Assembly: GCA_024180945.1 (NCBI GenBank)
Contig: JAKSGN010000035.1
Location: 1,736,001 to 1,800,000, forward strand
DNA: 64,000 nucleotides
Reading direction: 5' to 3'
Origin: Macrophomina tecta
Lineage: Eukaryota; Ascomycota; Dothideomycetes; Botryosphaeriales; Botryosphaeriaceae
Each line of letters starts with the position of its first letter. The stretch's first letter is position 1. The translations under genes and the position numbers were made by a program. Below, piece after piece: positions 47,211 to 59,928 of this stretch. A model generated the notes under the pieces. The model had not been told where the DNA came from. It ran no database searches and saw nothing but the letters and a program-made list of their open reading frames with translations.

Positions 47211-48671
47211 TCATGAGCCAAAATCTTCAGAGGATGTCCTGCCTAACCTATCGTGCGGTTCGAGAACCCTATAATCTGCCGTGTTAGTTGAAGCTCTCAC
47301 ATTTGGGCGTATACGGCCTTACGAATACTGCTTTACGAGGGTTCCTTCACCCCCATTCTCCAGATCAATGTTGAAGACAAAGAAGCTTCCATCGTTTGTC
47401 ACGACCATAACCTGAGGACCGTTGTTGCTCATAGCAACGACGTTGCTAGGGTGCATGGGCGGTCCCTCGATATTTCTCTTAGGTATCTTAACCCACGCGA
47501 AGTCCCTCGCAGGCTCCCATATTTCGGCGACGGCACTGGGCAGATAACCGCCTAACTTCTGGGCGAATCCCATACCAACATTCTGTGACGTGCGACGGAT
47601 CATGCTTGCGAGACCAGGATTGTTCTGTTTCCTTTCAGGAGCAGCAGGGGCAGATGAATCATAATCTCCGTTATCGGGCAAGTCTTCGCTGCTTGGGCTC
47701 AAGCTGCGATCCCGGGACCCACCGGCAGAGAGTCTCCGGCCGGAAGGGGAGCCATCTTTGCTGCGGGCTTCCGTTTGCGGGGAGAGGCGGAAGATATGTA
47801 CGGTATCTGTGGCAGAGGAGACGCACAGAAGGGTGGAAGTTGAGTTGAAGGCCATGCTGAGGATCTTGGCGGGTATCGAGCCTCTACGGAATTGGAACAG
47901 CTTCTTGGCATCCGGCACCGAAAAGACCCGGATAATGGTGCCTTTCTCAGACGCAGTGGCTAGTAACGTCCCCTCGTTATTGAGCGCAATACAGGAGAGG
48001 GGAGCCTGATGCGCTTCAATGACATTGACCGCTTCCATTCTCGTCGCATCGAAAACGAGCAGTTCACCTGTTCTCGGGGCAACGTGAGGGCCGGTGGGCG
48101 GTGCGTGGGGGGCAGCTGAAAAGCTCGGAGCGTCCTTCTTAGGCAAGGGGTAGACGAGGTGGTTGCGCTCAGAGGAAGGCGACAAAGCGATGATGCCGTG
48201 CGGGTTCGGCGATGTCTCAATTGTGTACAGCATCTTCATGTTGCTGATGTCGTAGATATAGATCTGGTCTTCAAGCACGACAACCAGGCGCTTGCGATTC
48301 AGGCGCACGGCAAGGACTCTCGTGGGAAAGGTAAGCTCGCAGATGGTCGAGTGCCTCTGATTGGAATCAGCCCATCTGCCATCGCGCATCCTGAGCGGCC
48401 GTACCTTAGTATTGCGTATGCGCAGCAGTCGCGGCGACTGGATCAAGGCGACCAGCGAGGTGGAGAAGAGCATCTCCATGATGGAAACATCGCCCTCTTC
48501 GCCCTCGAAGGATTTGGAGAAGGGCTCGGTGTCGTACAGGCGGATACCCTTCTTCGTAGCTGCACAAGCGCATTAGTCGGAGCGAGTGACAGGTCGAGGG
48601 AGAAGCTCACCGACACCCAGAGCAGTGTAGTCCTGGTTGAAGGTGACGAAATTCATTGCGGAATGCGCCAT
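47211..48671 (-). CDS. ATG18: Atg18, PI3P/PI(3,5)P2-binding PROPPIN
   Basis: Seven-bladed beta-propeller that binds PI3P and PI(3,5)P2 and works in autophagosome formation and vacuole/endosome sorting. Exons are 48671-48611, 48559-47323 and 47268-47211; introns 51 and 54 nt; product 451 aa. The N-terminus [21 protein letters not shown] is typical of the family. The lipid-binding FRRG motif is at about residues 244-247 in [13 protein letters not shown] Ser-rich loop (about 275-320) matches the variable blade-6 loop. Without the last intron the frame would stop right after KQYS; splicing across 47322-47269 adds the family-like tail [18 protein letters not shown]. It is divergent from TYW4 across 498 bp. 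Identification is firm; the last exon is an inference. Confidence 0.95.
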
Positions 48672-49169
48672 ATCGGCAGGCGGGCAGTGGTCGGAGCGGA
48701 GGGCGGGTAGAGGGCGGAGCGGGGAGCTGTGCGCGAGGGTCGCGGCGGGCGAAGACGGCAGGACGATGGGTGAGCTGAGGCTTGGAGACTGGGCTATAAG
48801 CGCGGCATGGTCGGCTGGGAAGACGCTGGAGTGGGTAGTGGGATGGGAGAGAAAGGCGTTGGGTTGCTGCTGGCGGGCAGTAGTCGGTGCTGGTGGGGCT
48901 CACGGGCTTCTACCTACAGCCACAGGGCCCAAGCTTCTGCGCAAGCCACACGCACGCCTCACCTTCCTGCCCGAGATTTTCTCCAACACCGCCGCCTCCA
49001 GTCATGCGGCCCTCGCGAATCCGACTCTCGTGACTGGCTCCAAGTCCGCTGAAGAAAATCACATGCGCCCGCTCGCCTGCCCGTCCTCTGCCTGCTGAGC
49101 CCTCTGCAGAAGTCACCCGCTTCCTTTGCCAAGCGAGATTCGCGCAGCCCGAGCTAGATTGCAGCCACC
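48672..49169. promoter_or_regulatory. Divergent promoter region of ATG18 and TYW4
   Basis: 498 bp between the two start codons, GC-rich, without a clear TATA box. The TYW4 ATG has a strong context (GCCACCATGTC). Confidence 0.5.
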
Positions 49170-52100
49170 ATGTCCGCCCGCACTCGCGAGAGCCGGCCTG
49201 CGCCCAAGTCGACAAAGGAGAAGCGAGATGACGATATCATGTTGGTGAGTCAAACCTCCTTGTTATAATTGCAACCAAGAGCTCTGTCTTTTATGTTGTT
49301 TCACTCTTGAATGTGGCTTCCAATCCCGTGTTTCGCTCGCCTCCTGCAGAGAGCTTGATTGTTCGAGCTTTCTCTGTAGTTCTCATTCCCGGCCCTGGGC
49401 CGCAAAGTTACAAATGGTAGACCTGCATCTATACTTTGGTTCCCCGATGAGGTACCTTCAACTCATGCCCTTGGGGCAAGTCTGGAGACCTCTGCTCCAG
49501 TATGACGAACAATGTTGCCGAACTCTATTTTTATGCGCGTACTTGAGGAAGTACTGATCGGCGTTAGACAAATGATAGCAGCATTGTCTCGAAGCAGAGC
49601 GTTGTTAAGTTGTATCACAATGACCAGCCGGATTTTTTCAAGCCCTTCGTCGCCAAGTCGCAAAGACGCAGTCCTCTCATTAACAGAGGGTACTGGCTTC
49701 GCATGAGGGCGATTGAGCGCACGGTGACCAGCTTCCTGGATGAGACCAAGGGGAAGGATAGACTTGTAGTCAACCTTGGCTGCGGATAGTGAGTAAGATT
49801 CGTCCGCGTTGCATTCATACTGCTCAATCTTACCACGTCCAGTGACCCGCTCCCTTTCTATTTCCTGCACCAACAACCCGAGCTGTGTTCTCGCACAACA
49901 TTTGTCGATGTCGATTATCCGCAGCTGATGCTCAAGAAGAGAGCCTGCATATCCAATAATGCATCGCTACAGGAGCTTCTTCCCATGTTAGCGTCCGAGT
50001 CGTCGAGCTCCAGCGCCGTGTGGCGTGCCGGGCAATATCTTGCTGTCGGGTGCGACCTTCGAAAGCTCACAGAGCTTGAAAACATTCTCCAGACAGAAGT
50101 CCATATTCATGATTGCGCCATCGTATTCGTTGCGGAAGTATCGGTCGCCTACATGGATGTAAAAAGCGCTGATGCGGTTGTTTCTTGGGGAAGTAACTTC
50201 AAGGACGCACGCTTTTGCATCCTTGAACAGTGCTTACCAGAAGGACGGAGCCACCCTTTTGCGCACACCATGTTAAGTCATTTCGAAAAACTGCACACCC
50301 ATCTCAAAGTCGTTTATGAATATCCCACCTTGGCAGCCCAGGAGAATCGCTTCCGCACTGCAGGCTGGGCGCAAGCGAAAGCGAGAACTCTTTGGGAGCT
50401 ATGGTCTGACGATGAGTTCCTTTCGCCCGAGCAGCGTAGGTGCCTTGACCATACTGAACCATTTGACGAATGGGAAGAATTCGCACTTTTCGGCGGCCAC
50501 TACCTACTTCTTGTTGCAAGAACAGATGAAGCCGCACAACCCACTATCCAGGAGCCGCCCAAGGCTGTATCACCCTTATCGATTCACCAACAGGCGATCC
50601 TGGACTTAAAACCGCACCCGCCTCATGCGGCAGCAAGTCTTCGGCGGTTTGGAGCATCGTATAGTCATGGAGAAAAGGCCATTATACATGGCGGTTACGG
50701 AGAACAGAGCCGTCTCTCTGACTTCGCTGTATATTCGAGCGATGCAAAATACAAGGGTAAAATTGACCGCCGGTCTGTTGGTCCTGGCGAGTTGATGTGC
50801 CACACGATCACGAACATTGCTTCAGGCGACGACCTCTTCTTGCTTGTCGGAGGCAGAGGGTCACCCAGCAAAGCCTCAAGTAAGACTTGGCTTGTGACCT
50901 CCACGGGCCGCTGTATCAGTGCGGACAGTTTCAATACTGAACATGTCTTCAACGGACGCTATCGTCATTGCGCCGTGTCAGTTGCTATCGAAAACAAAAA
51001 GGACGCGCCCGGAGTCCTGATCTACGGCGGGAAGTATGATGCCAGTACTGTTCTCGACGATTTTCTGCTCTTTGATCTAAAGAAACAGTCTTGGTGTAGT
51101 GTGCCGTGCGCTGGATCCACCCAGGCAGATGATGTACCAGCTCCACGTTTTGGCGCTAGCATGAGCAAGTTCAACATTCGGTCCACTGGAAGCAGCGATG
51201 GGCCACAAACGGGAATCTTAATGGGCGGTATTTCCGAGGATAATACCATTCTGGATGACGTCTGGGTGTGGACCCTGGACTGGCGGAACGGATATCCGTT
51301 CATAGTTTGCAAGAAAAAGACGACGGAGTTGAGGCAATGCGATGGAGCGTCGACATATGCCAGGTTCGGAGCGTCCTTAATTTCTTGTTCTGAGAACACC
51401 TTCCTACTCATCGGCGGCGTCACGAGAGACCGCATTCTCGGATGGGATGAAGAGATCCTGCTTGTATCCATGGGCGCTAAAGCCCAAGTCCACAGGGTAC
51501 ACCTTCCACCCTGCCCCAGTCCACGCCCACTTTTCGTTGGTGTGGGTTCTGCCAGAATCCAAGATCGAGTATTATTGGCCGGCGGAGGAGCAGTCTGCTT
51601 CTCCATGGGAAGCTTTTGGAATATGCACACCTACAGCTTAGAACTGAAACTCGATGAGGCGAAGCCCCCCCATACATCCCTCACTGAGACATCCGGTACC
51701 AAGCTGGAAGGCATTACAGTTAATGGCGCACAACTTCCAACAGCGAGTGAGGTGTTACAGCATTCCGCCGTTCCTCTCAAAACCATCGACCGGGTCAGCA
51801 TCCAGACCAAAGAAGACTTCGACGCAATAGTCGCCCGAAGCCAACCGGTCATCCTCACAGGCCTCAACATCGGGCCCTGTACCTCCCTCTGGACGCCCGA
51901 CTACCTCATATCTAAGATCGGCCCCGACCGCCCCGTCATCGTCCACTCTTGCCCGACCTCACGCATGACCTTCCAAACCAAAAACTTCAGTTACCTCAAG
52001 CAATCTTTTGGCGACTTCATGGCGGCCGTCACCTCCGGCGCGCAGCTCTACCTTCGCTCCGTCGCTACCACACAACCAGCCAAACACGCCACCCACCTCT

Positions 52101-52738
52101 CCAAGGACTTCCCGTCGCTCGCGGCGGACTTCTGCCTGCCGGAGGTGCTCTCAACAGTCTCATCCAACGCACACAGCTCGCCGCTCCGCATATCCGGCCC
52201 CGTCACCCTCTGGCTGCACTACGACGTCCTCGCCAACGTCCTCTGCCAGATCCGCGGCACCAAGCGCCTGCGCCTCTACCCACCGTCCGACGTCTCGCGC
52301 CTCGCCTACCCGCCCGGCGCCTCGAGCTCCAACGTCGATGTTTTCGCGTCCCGCAACGATATGTCGGACCCGCAGTACGCGAACCTCATGCGTACGCATC
52401 CGCACGAGGCGTTCCTGCGGCCTGGCGATGTCTTGTTTATCCCGCCAGCGTGGAGCCATACGGCGAAGCCCGAGGAGAAGTTGAGCGTGGCCGTGAATTG
52501 TTTTTGGCGGAACCTAGGGGGTGAGGTGTACGCGCAGGGGCGGGATGTGTATGGGAATAGGGACATCGCGGCGTATGAGGAGGGGAGGAAGGCGGTGGAG
52601 AAGATGGCGAAAGGGTTTGAGGGCGTGCCGAAGGATTTGAGGGGGTTCTATCTGGAGAGGTTGGTGGGGGAGTTGCGGGAGAAGGTCGAGGCGTCGGGTG
52701 CGGAAGGGGTGGGAGAGGGCAATGAGCGGGATAGCTAA
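49170..52738 (+). CDS. PPM2: tRNA wybutosine-synthesizing protein 4 (TYW4/Ppm2)
   Basis: Completes wybutosine, the hypermodified base next to the anticodon of tRNA-Phe, by SAM-dependent methylation and methoxycarbonylation. Exons are 49170-49244, 49568-49788 and 49843-52738; the product is 1,063 aa. Domains in order: a leucine-carboxyl-methyltransferase-like domain (about 25-360) with TNDSSIVSK, SPLINRGYWLRM and the SAM-binding loop VVNLGCGYDPLPF; a Kelch propeller (about 370-680); and a JmjC domain (about 730-1010) with the metal-binding H891-x-D893 (LHYDVLANV) and H971 (PPAWSHTAKP). This three-part layout is diagnostic for Ppm2. Intron 1 is 323 nt, far longer than intron 2 (54 nt). The N-terminal basic/acidic leader MSARTRESRPAPKSTKEKRD is usual for fungal members. 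Identification is firm; an extra small exon inside intron 1 cannot be excluded. Confidence 0.95.
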
Positions 52739-54895
52739 GCTGGCAAGCGGGAGAGTGGAGGCTCAGGATGCACTGCCACAGGAATAGAAAAGCAACGTCT
52801 TCAGTGAGAAGCTTCCTCATTCTTGAATTGATATCTATAGGAAACAAATGCCACCCATGTGCAATGGAAAGTAATGCTTGCGTTCTTTCGAGGTTAACAA
52901 TGCTGATCTCTTGGCTTTCTGATATTTGAAAGGCTGATGGGAAAAGATGGGATGTTTTTCTTGGAGAAGTGACCACGTAAGTACGTGCAGGTGCTTGCTC
53001 GGCCGTAAAGACCATACTTCAGCGTAGAAGACCGTCCGCGGGAAGGTTTCGGACGGATCACGAATCCGAGATTGCGCGCACGGAATCAAAAAGAGGCGGT
53101 GTCCCATCCACGAAAATGGAGCGAGACATTCGGGCGGACTTCCTCATCACGATGCACCTTGATCTTCGGCCATGACTACACCGCGAATTAATTGCCCAGT
53201 GTGGCTTCCGTATCCCCTCGTATACGCATGCGTTCTATAGGTGTTGAAATAGGCGTTCGGAGGCGAGTGGGCAGGGGAACTCTGCCGCGCGAGACACACA
53301 ACTCACATATGTCATTCAAGGTTTTCAGGGTCCGAGCTACGTCGCCCAGTTGGTTTGAGAGGTTCGCTTATGCGCGGCTGAAACCTTCAAGGATTCGGAG
53401 CAGAAGATGTCGTGCTTCCCAAAGAATCCACTACCAGCCGGGCGACGTCGAGGGAGGGGGAAGTGTGGCAAAAGGGCTGATTGGGGGAGCGGGCTGGCGT
53501 GGCTGGCGCTGGCTTGTCAGGGCCCTGCGGGATGGCGGAAGGAAACGGTTGCGGGAGGTAAAGACGGCGTGCAAGGTGCTGGCTCGGCGCTGGAAGGGCA
53601 ATCCATAACCCGCAAATGATTCAGGTAGGTGGGCCGCGGCGGTCATCAAGAGTGGAAGTTTCCGCGACTCCGTTGCTTCGTGACGGAGAGATGCACCTAG
53701 CCAGTGAGTCGGGTCAACGCAATGGGGAAACGAGGCAAAAGCGGAGAGAGGGCTGAAGACCAAACGGATGACGGGAGCAAGTGATTGGACGCAACGAAGG
53801 GCGGATTATGCAAGATTGGGGCGCATCTAGGCTGAAGACTGCCTCACCCGGTGCAAGTGTGGAAGGCGGCGTCAGCAAGATGGAATCTGCATGAAACAGC
53901 AAGACGCGTTCTTTGGACTCGGGACCATTGACGGGCTGCGGCGAAAGACGCGTTTTCGCAGCAATGAGTAGCACCTTGTTCCTCAGCAGGCCTGACTCTT
54001 GCCCTGCATATGCTTTCACGAAGCAATCTATTAGCTCGCGGGACCGGGAGACCAGGTCCAGCGGGGCGTCGCAGTCAGTGTGCTATGATGTCGGCCGCGA
54101 AAGGTCGTGGCGAGCGTGAGGGGAAGGGGGCCGGAGCCAGTCAGCGGTGCAGGCGGCGGGCTGTTGCGGGAGGCTCACAGGAGAGCAGGGATGGCGGGGC
54201 AGGCGTTGCAAGGCTAACCGTGGAGCGGATGGGTGGCGACTATCCGCGGCTGTTTAGCGCTGGAGTTAGTGAGAGTGGGGCCATGCACTTGCAGCGACGG
54301 GCGAGGCATAAGGTTTGGCACGGCGGCGCCGGGGGGCAGAGATGTGTCGGCAGCGAGGCTGTGCTGTGTCGTCGGGGCTCGCGCACGGCGGGCGACGCTG
54401 GATGATGTGCGATGGACGGACGAGCGATGTTCGCGGGCCGAGCGCTGGCGTGTCGGGGCCGGTCATCGAGATGTGGGGCGCTGGCCTGCCTGCCTGGCTC
54501 TTGGCGCGGATCAGGCCTGTGCGCGCGCGGCGCTAAGCAGCAGACCCGCCTTCTCCGGCTCCTGTGGGCTGAGAATGGCGGGGAGCTGGCGCTGGCGACC
54601 ATGATGCAGCGCCTGCCCTAGAGCCAGACTGCGCGAGCCCGGCCACCGTTGCGCTGGCACCGCTGGCTGCTGCTGGGCGCGCGTCTGCCACTGCCACTGC
54701 CACTGCCACTGGCACGCCAGCGCAGGGGGGAGGGGGCGGGCGGCGACCCAGATAAGGCGTCAGGTCACTTATCTGCAAGGCAGTCGCTCCGCCGGCGATG
54801 CTCCCCACGCTTCCGCTGCGCCCGGCGTCGTGCGGGACCGGCCAGACACACGGACACAGGCACCGCACACGAGCGCACGCGAGTCGAGTGCAGCC

Positions 54896-54939
<44 letters not shown>

Positions 54940-55614
54940 GGCAGCCGCACTGGCTCCTCTAGGCCGCGGCCTGACAAGCAGTGCGCCGTTCGCTAGCGCC
55001 CCCGGCCTTGTCCAGTCCAGCCCTCTCACGCTTCTCCACGCCTAATTGGCACCACCCTTGCACCGAGCGGCACCACCAAGCGGGGATGCACGCCGCATCT
55101 CTTCCTTGTGCCACTGCGCTCCCCGAACTGCGACATTCTCCCAATTCATCCTCCTCCTCTTCCCCTTCAACCGCCGACCCGACCTCGTCTGGCCCCGCCT
55201 GTGCTACCCACGCTCTCCACGCCTGCGTCCGACTGCAGCACCGCCTGCAGAACCGCGCTGCTTCGTCCGACCGAATTGACCGGCCCGCTGTGCGCCCGTC
55301 CACTGTTGCTTTTATGCGCCGCCCGCGCAATCCAATGCTCGCAATCCCCAGACACGCCTGCTGAACTGCCTCCCTGAGCTCCGCGCCTGCGCCCCTCCTG
55401 CAACCCGTCCGCCTCCCGTCCTCCCGCTCCTGCGTCCGGCGGCCGTTTGCGCCATCCAGCCTGCAGTCAGCCGTTGAGCTCGAACCCTTGCGGGCCCGTC
55501 GCCTTACGCAAGCCTTGGACTTTCCTACCTCGCCTTCTCTCTGCTCTAAGCCTTCCTTTCGCTGAGCACCGTACACCTCGCCTGATTCTCTCCGCCGGGG
55601 ACCCCGTACACGCA
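52739..55614. other. Intergenic region upstream of the PPS1 gene, with trinucleotide repeats
   Basis: 2.9 kb, becoming very GC-rich after about 54 kb. It should hold the 3' UTR of TYW4 and the promoter and 5' UTR of the phosphatase gene. Open frames here overlap in all six readings and are Arg/Ala/Pro-rich, as expected from composition alone. No gene seen. Confidence 0.5.
54898..54938 (+). repeat. (AGC)n trinucleotide repeat
   Basis: About 13.7 perfect AGC units, roughly 680 nt upstream of the PPS1-type phosphatase ATG. A shorter (TGCCAC)n array lies nearby at about 54685-54711. The AGC repeat is not inside any gene I can support. Confidence 0.95.
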
Positions 55615-58015
55615 ATGGCTGCAGCAGTCGCCCGGGCACCCCCCCTGCCCGCTCGTTCCTCAACACCTCCTCCACAACTATCTCTCAACACCTCACCACG
55701 GGGGACACCCGCGGCTGTTCCAAACAAACACCTTCCAGTCTGTCACCCGGGCCCTCAGCCTGTCCAGCGCTTCGATACTCCACCGGCATCCCCGCCCATA
55801 AAGAACAACGTTATCGAGACATCCTCCCTGATAGCGCCTCCGGACAACATACCCAGAATCTGCGATGAGCCAGCAGTCTACTCGATTGACGCTCGTACCG
55901 TTGCGCACGCCGTCGACCATTTGGCAACACAAGCACTGCCAGATCCGAAGCAGGTGTTCCCTTGGCTGCACGGCTTGCACGCTGAGAACCAAATACAACT
56001 GGCTTTCTTCGTCCAGCGGAAGAGATCTCTACGTAAAGTGCCGCGCTGCATCAGAGGCTTGACTATTGTCAAGGCTGGCGGAGACTTGAGTAGCGCTAAG
56101 CTAAAGGGCGCAATCCCCCCAAGCGAGCTGCTTCTTGTGCAGAACTCACCTGATGAGGCGGCGCAATTCCTGGAGATCGATCCCAGAGAGGGCTTCTCAG
56201 TTAGGAATTTCCAGATTCAAGCCTGCAAAATGGCCACCGTCTCTGACATTATCGTGTATGGCGATGAAAAGACGCCACGTGAAGAAGTTGTAAGACTGGC
56301 CAAGAAAATCTCCAGCGCTCAAAGAGTCTGGAAAGAAAGGCACGCCGTCAATGGCTGTGATGTGCAAGATTTCAATACATTCGTCGTGTCTGGTAAGTTT
56401 TGAGTTAATATCTTACCCAAGTTTCACCATTTTGACTCTCGGTCGCAGATCCATTCAGCGCATTCGAGGAGAACCATCCGCAACTCGTGGCGGTAGATGC
56501 CCGAGGCTGCATGACTGGGAACGTCATGGACTTCTGTAAGCGCCCGGTCCAGCAGAGTTGCACAATTAAGCCTGCACAACATTTAGACTGGAGCTTTCAA
56601 AGCACGTGAGCAGACCAACGGTTCACACCGGTGCGCGACAGGAGGCACGACTAGTGCTCATACTGTCTCACCTGGATGGTTGCGTTGCTCGCTTGAGTGC
56701 TATGCTCACTGGACACTCTATGGCTGGTTCGTGTGTGTCATGTCCATCTGCTAACACTTGGTAGTTTATTGGGAGCGCTTGGAGATGTGCACCATGTCCG
56801 AGGCCTCTGAAATTAGCAACAACGTGTTCCTGGGTCCCACTCCAGATCCAGAGCTGGGAATATCAACTGCACATGATTTCGATGTGTTGATCGAAGCCAG
56901 CGATCAAGCGCAAGCCCCCGACTCGCGATCATTGCAGGCAGCTTCCAAGATGCTTGAGAAGGCAAAACGGCCCACTCTCAGCTTATCATTCCCCTCGTCA
57001 GGCAGTATCATGCCCCCAACCTGGTCCCATGTTGAGGTCGACAGCCTGATGGACATGTGCCACTGGATTTACAGGATCGCAAATCCGACCGACGGTGCAG
57101 ACTCTGGCATTGATGAAGATGGCGACACGGAAATGTCTGAGAAGAAAGATAAGGCGAGAAAGTTCTTGATCCATTGCGCAGATGGTTACACTGAGAGCTC
57201 ACTGCTGGCGCTCACATATTTCATGTTCGCGGAAGGTCTTCCGGTCCACGAGGCCTGGGTGCGTCTGCACCGGGATCGAGGTCGGAACTTTTTCGCATAC
57301 TCCTCTGACGTGGCGCTTTTGACGAGCATCCAGCCACGAATCCTGCAGGAATCCCCCCGCTTCACTGGGTCCATTCTCACCCTCCAGGAGCCTGCTTGGC
57401 TCTCGAAGCTCGATGGCAGCCTTCCTAGTCGCATTCTACCGTACATGTATCTTGGCAACCTCAACCACGCAAATAATCCCGAGCTCCTCAGAGAACTTGG
57501 TATTACACGCGTACTCTCCGTCGGTGAGCCGGTCTCATGGCCGAAGGAGATCCTGGAAGCGTTTGGAGCCGATAACCTGCTTTACATCGACCGAGTTCAA
57601 GATAACGGCGTCGATCCGCTTACTGACGAGTTTGGCCGTTGCCTGCGCTTTATTGAGCAGGGCAAAGTTGACGGCACTGCAACTCTTGTTCACTGCCGCG
57701 TAGGGGTCAGCAGGTCTGCAACCATTTGTATTGCAGAAGTTATGAACGAGCTAGGACTGAGCTTCCCTCGCGCGTATTGCTTTGTCCGTGCAAGAAGGCT
57801 CAACGTCATCATCCAGCCGCACCTGAGGTTCACGTGAGTAATTCGTTTTTGCACTACCTTGCGGTACGTAAGACTGACATGAAACCAGTTATGAACTACT
57901 CAAGTGGGAAGAATACCAACGCCAACGACGTGGCGAACCGCTTCGCCGCGAGCTCGAGTGGGCAACTATTGCCCGCGAGATCGCACTAATGAACCGTCCG
58001 TACTCCAGGCAGTGA
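55615..58015 (+). CDS. PPS1: PPS1-type dual-specificity protein phosphatase
   Basis: Dephosphorylates Tyr and Ser/Thr; yeast Pps1 is linked to S-phase and checkpoint control. Exons are 55615-56392, 56449-56535, 56765-57833 and 57889-58015; the product is 686 aa. After a disordered proline-rich N-terminus (to about 85) comes a conserved N-terminal region (about 85-290), then a first phosphatase-like domain with HCADGYTESS (C426), and a C-terminal dual-specificity domain with the active HCRVGVSRS (C599, R605) followed by AYCFVRARRLNVIIQPHLRF. In the first domain the expected arginine of C-x5-R is glutamate, so it is probably inactive. Intron 2 (229 nt) is longer than the others (56 and 55 nt); joining 56535 to 56765 gives MDFFYWERLEMC. 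The ATG at 55615 is the first in frame. Two-domain layout and length fit Pps1. Confidence 0.93.
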
Positions 58016-59928
58016 TTATGCACCGTTCATCATGCCTTTCTCTGCATCTTTAAACGCATCAAACTTTGACTACTCGATTCAAGAGTGCATTTCTTCGGCA
58101 CTCTTGCTCACATAACTGAGCCTCGAGTGTCGCTATTGGCCTTCACTTCTATGCCTCTGGGCTGATAAATCTCTGCCGGAGTGAAAAGACTTTAGTTCCT
58201 ATTTTCCTTTTTTTTTTTTTTTTTTTTCAAAAAAGGGTATATCAGGATTTTCTTTCACTTCTCACCTTAACTTAGTACGTGGGTGTGTTCGCAGAGCTTC
58301 ATTTTTGTCTTTTCAAACGTTATCTTCTGAGGGGTTTTGTCCCCTGCTTCTTTTGCTGACACCGAGAGCGGAGGTTAAGAAATACGGGTGGTTTGGGATT
58401 ATGGATTGGGTTAAGTTAACATGGGACAGAAAGGATTATCGGGCAATATCTTTGTTACCCTCCGCGGAACGGGGGCTGGATATGATTTACGATCACTCAT
58501 GAAAGGGATTCGCTCTTCTCCGCAACGGTTTTCTGGATTGAGCTTTACCCTACTTCTTTTTTTGTGTGCTCTGTTTTCTGGGAAAGGAGAGCATGCTGTG
58601 CTACATTTTTTTTTTTTTTTTTTTGAAGTGTCTCGACCCGAAACGGACTTCTGCGCGCAAGGTAGATTGAGATTGAGAAGTGGAAGGCCACTGGGCTACC
58701 AGCACGGACTGATTGTTTGCTGATTACTTTGCTCTCTTAAATTTCAAAACTGTAGTTCAGGTCTTGCTGGAAGAGGGGTGCCTCACTTTGTTGTGTCCGA
58801 AATTTCCCATACTTTTTGACGGCTTTTCTAATCCACTTACCCTTTTTACAAGCGCACGTTCCAAATTTCTAACACTCCTGTACCAAGTACACGCAAGGGC
58901 GCCTAGAAATGCTCTATTTACATTCATGATTTAGGGATGGCGTTGCACTGCCCCCGCTGAAAACATCTTGTTTGCGTACTATTCCAATTGTCTACGCCGC
59001 GCCCCTGGCGCTGATATTTTAGGTACAAACCCTTACCGCTTCTACACAAACCTTAGACGATTATTGGGGGAAACTGATCTTAGGCCAAGGGAGAGCACGG
59101 TGATCCAATGTGGCTTCTTGATAGAGTACTGACTCTGTCACCATCGGATTGCTGCCTGTTTCCGAGAGAACACAGCAAGTAAGCAAACTCTTGTCTTCAC
59201 GGCGAGTATACACACAGTCGACCTGAACATATCATCTTGCCCATCGTTGCCTTGCGAGATGCCTCCTAGTTCTCGGCCTTCAATTTGTAATTGTGAAAAA
59301 GTCTAGCGCGAGGAAGAGGCTTGTCTACTTAGAAAGAGAAGCATCTTGACTAAAAGTCTTTTCAGAGACCGCACCAGACCGATCTGGTACTAGGTCTTCA
59401 TCGCATGGTCTCCTGGATCACCGTCAAACTGAAAGGCAAATGTAGCTTTCATTTGCCACAACATCTCTGAGCCCTTCACAAGCCAAAATAATACACCCTC
59501 TCATAGATATGGTTGAGGAGCCTCCCAAGCTTCCCTGTGACTGCGGACTTTACCCCTTTAAATCTTCATAAGTGGCTGGAATGCCTTCGCTTGAGGCACA
59601 TCTTCAGCTCCACGTTTGCTGGAGATCAGGCAATGCTCAGAAGCCTCGTCGATATCCGTGTATGTCCTTTTGAATAAGCGACAAGGATGGAGATATGTAC
59701 AAAGTCAGGCAGAAACCTGGTTCATGTCGTGAATGTCTCCTCTGCAACACGGCTTAGCATATTTCAATGTTAATGTTAATGGGCATGCGCTTACCAGACA
59801 TTAATATCTCCCTGCGCAGTGGATGAGGCCACCTCAGTTCGGTTCTCCAGATTAACCCGGTCGAGCAATTCTATAGTACCCCGGCGACCTAGATTCCATA
59901 AAGCCCACTGCGGCTACCTTTCTTAACG
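58016..59928. other. Convergent intergenic region with T tracts
   Basis: 1.9 kb between the 3' ends of PPS1 and the first 2EXR gene, less GC-rich than the DNA on either side. It has T runs at 58208-58227 and 58606-58624. Few open frames exceed 60 codons; none shows a motif. Confidence 0.55.

Noticed and set aside
56586..56612. Possible small extra exon inside PPS1 intron 2 (after ACATTTAG, before GTGAGC)
   Set aside because: Including these bases shifts the frame and leads to an early stop, while the direct join gives a clean continuation.
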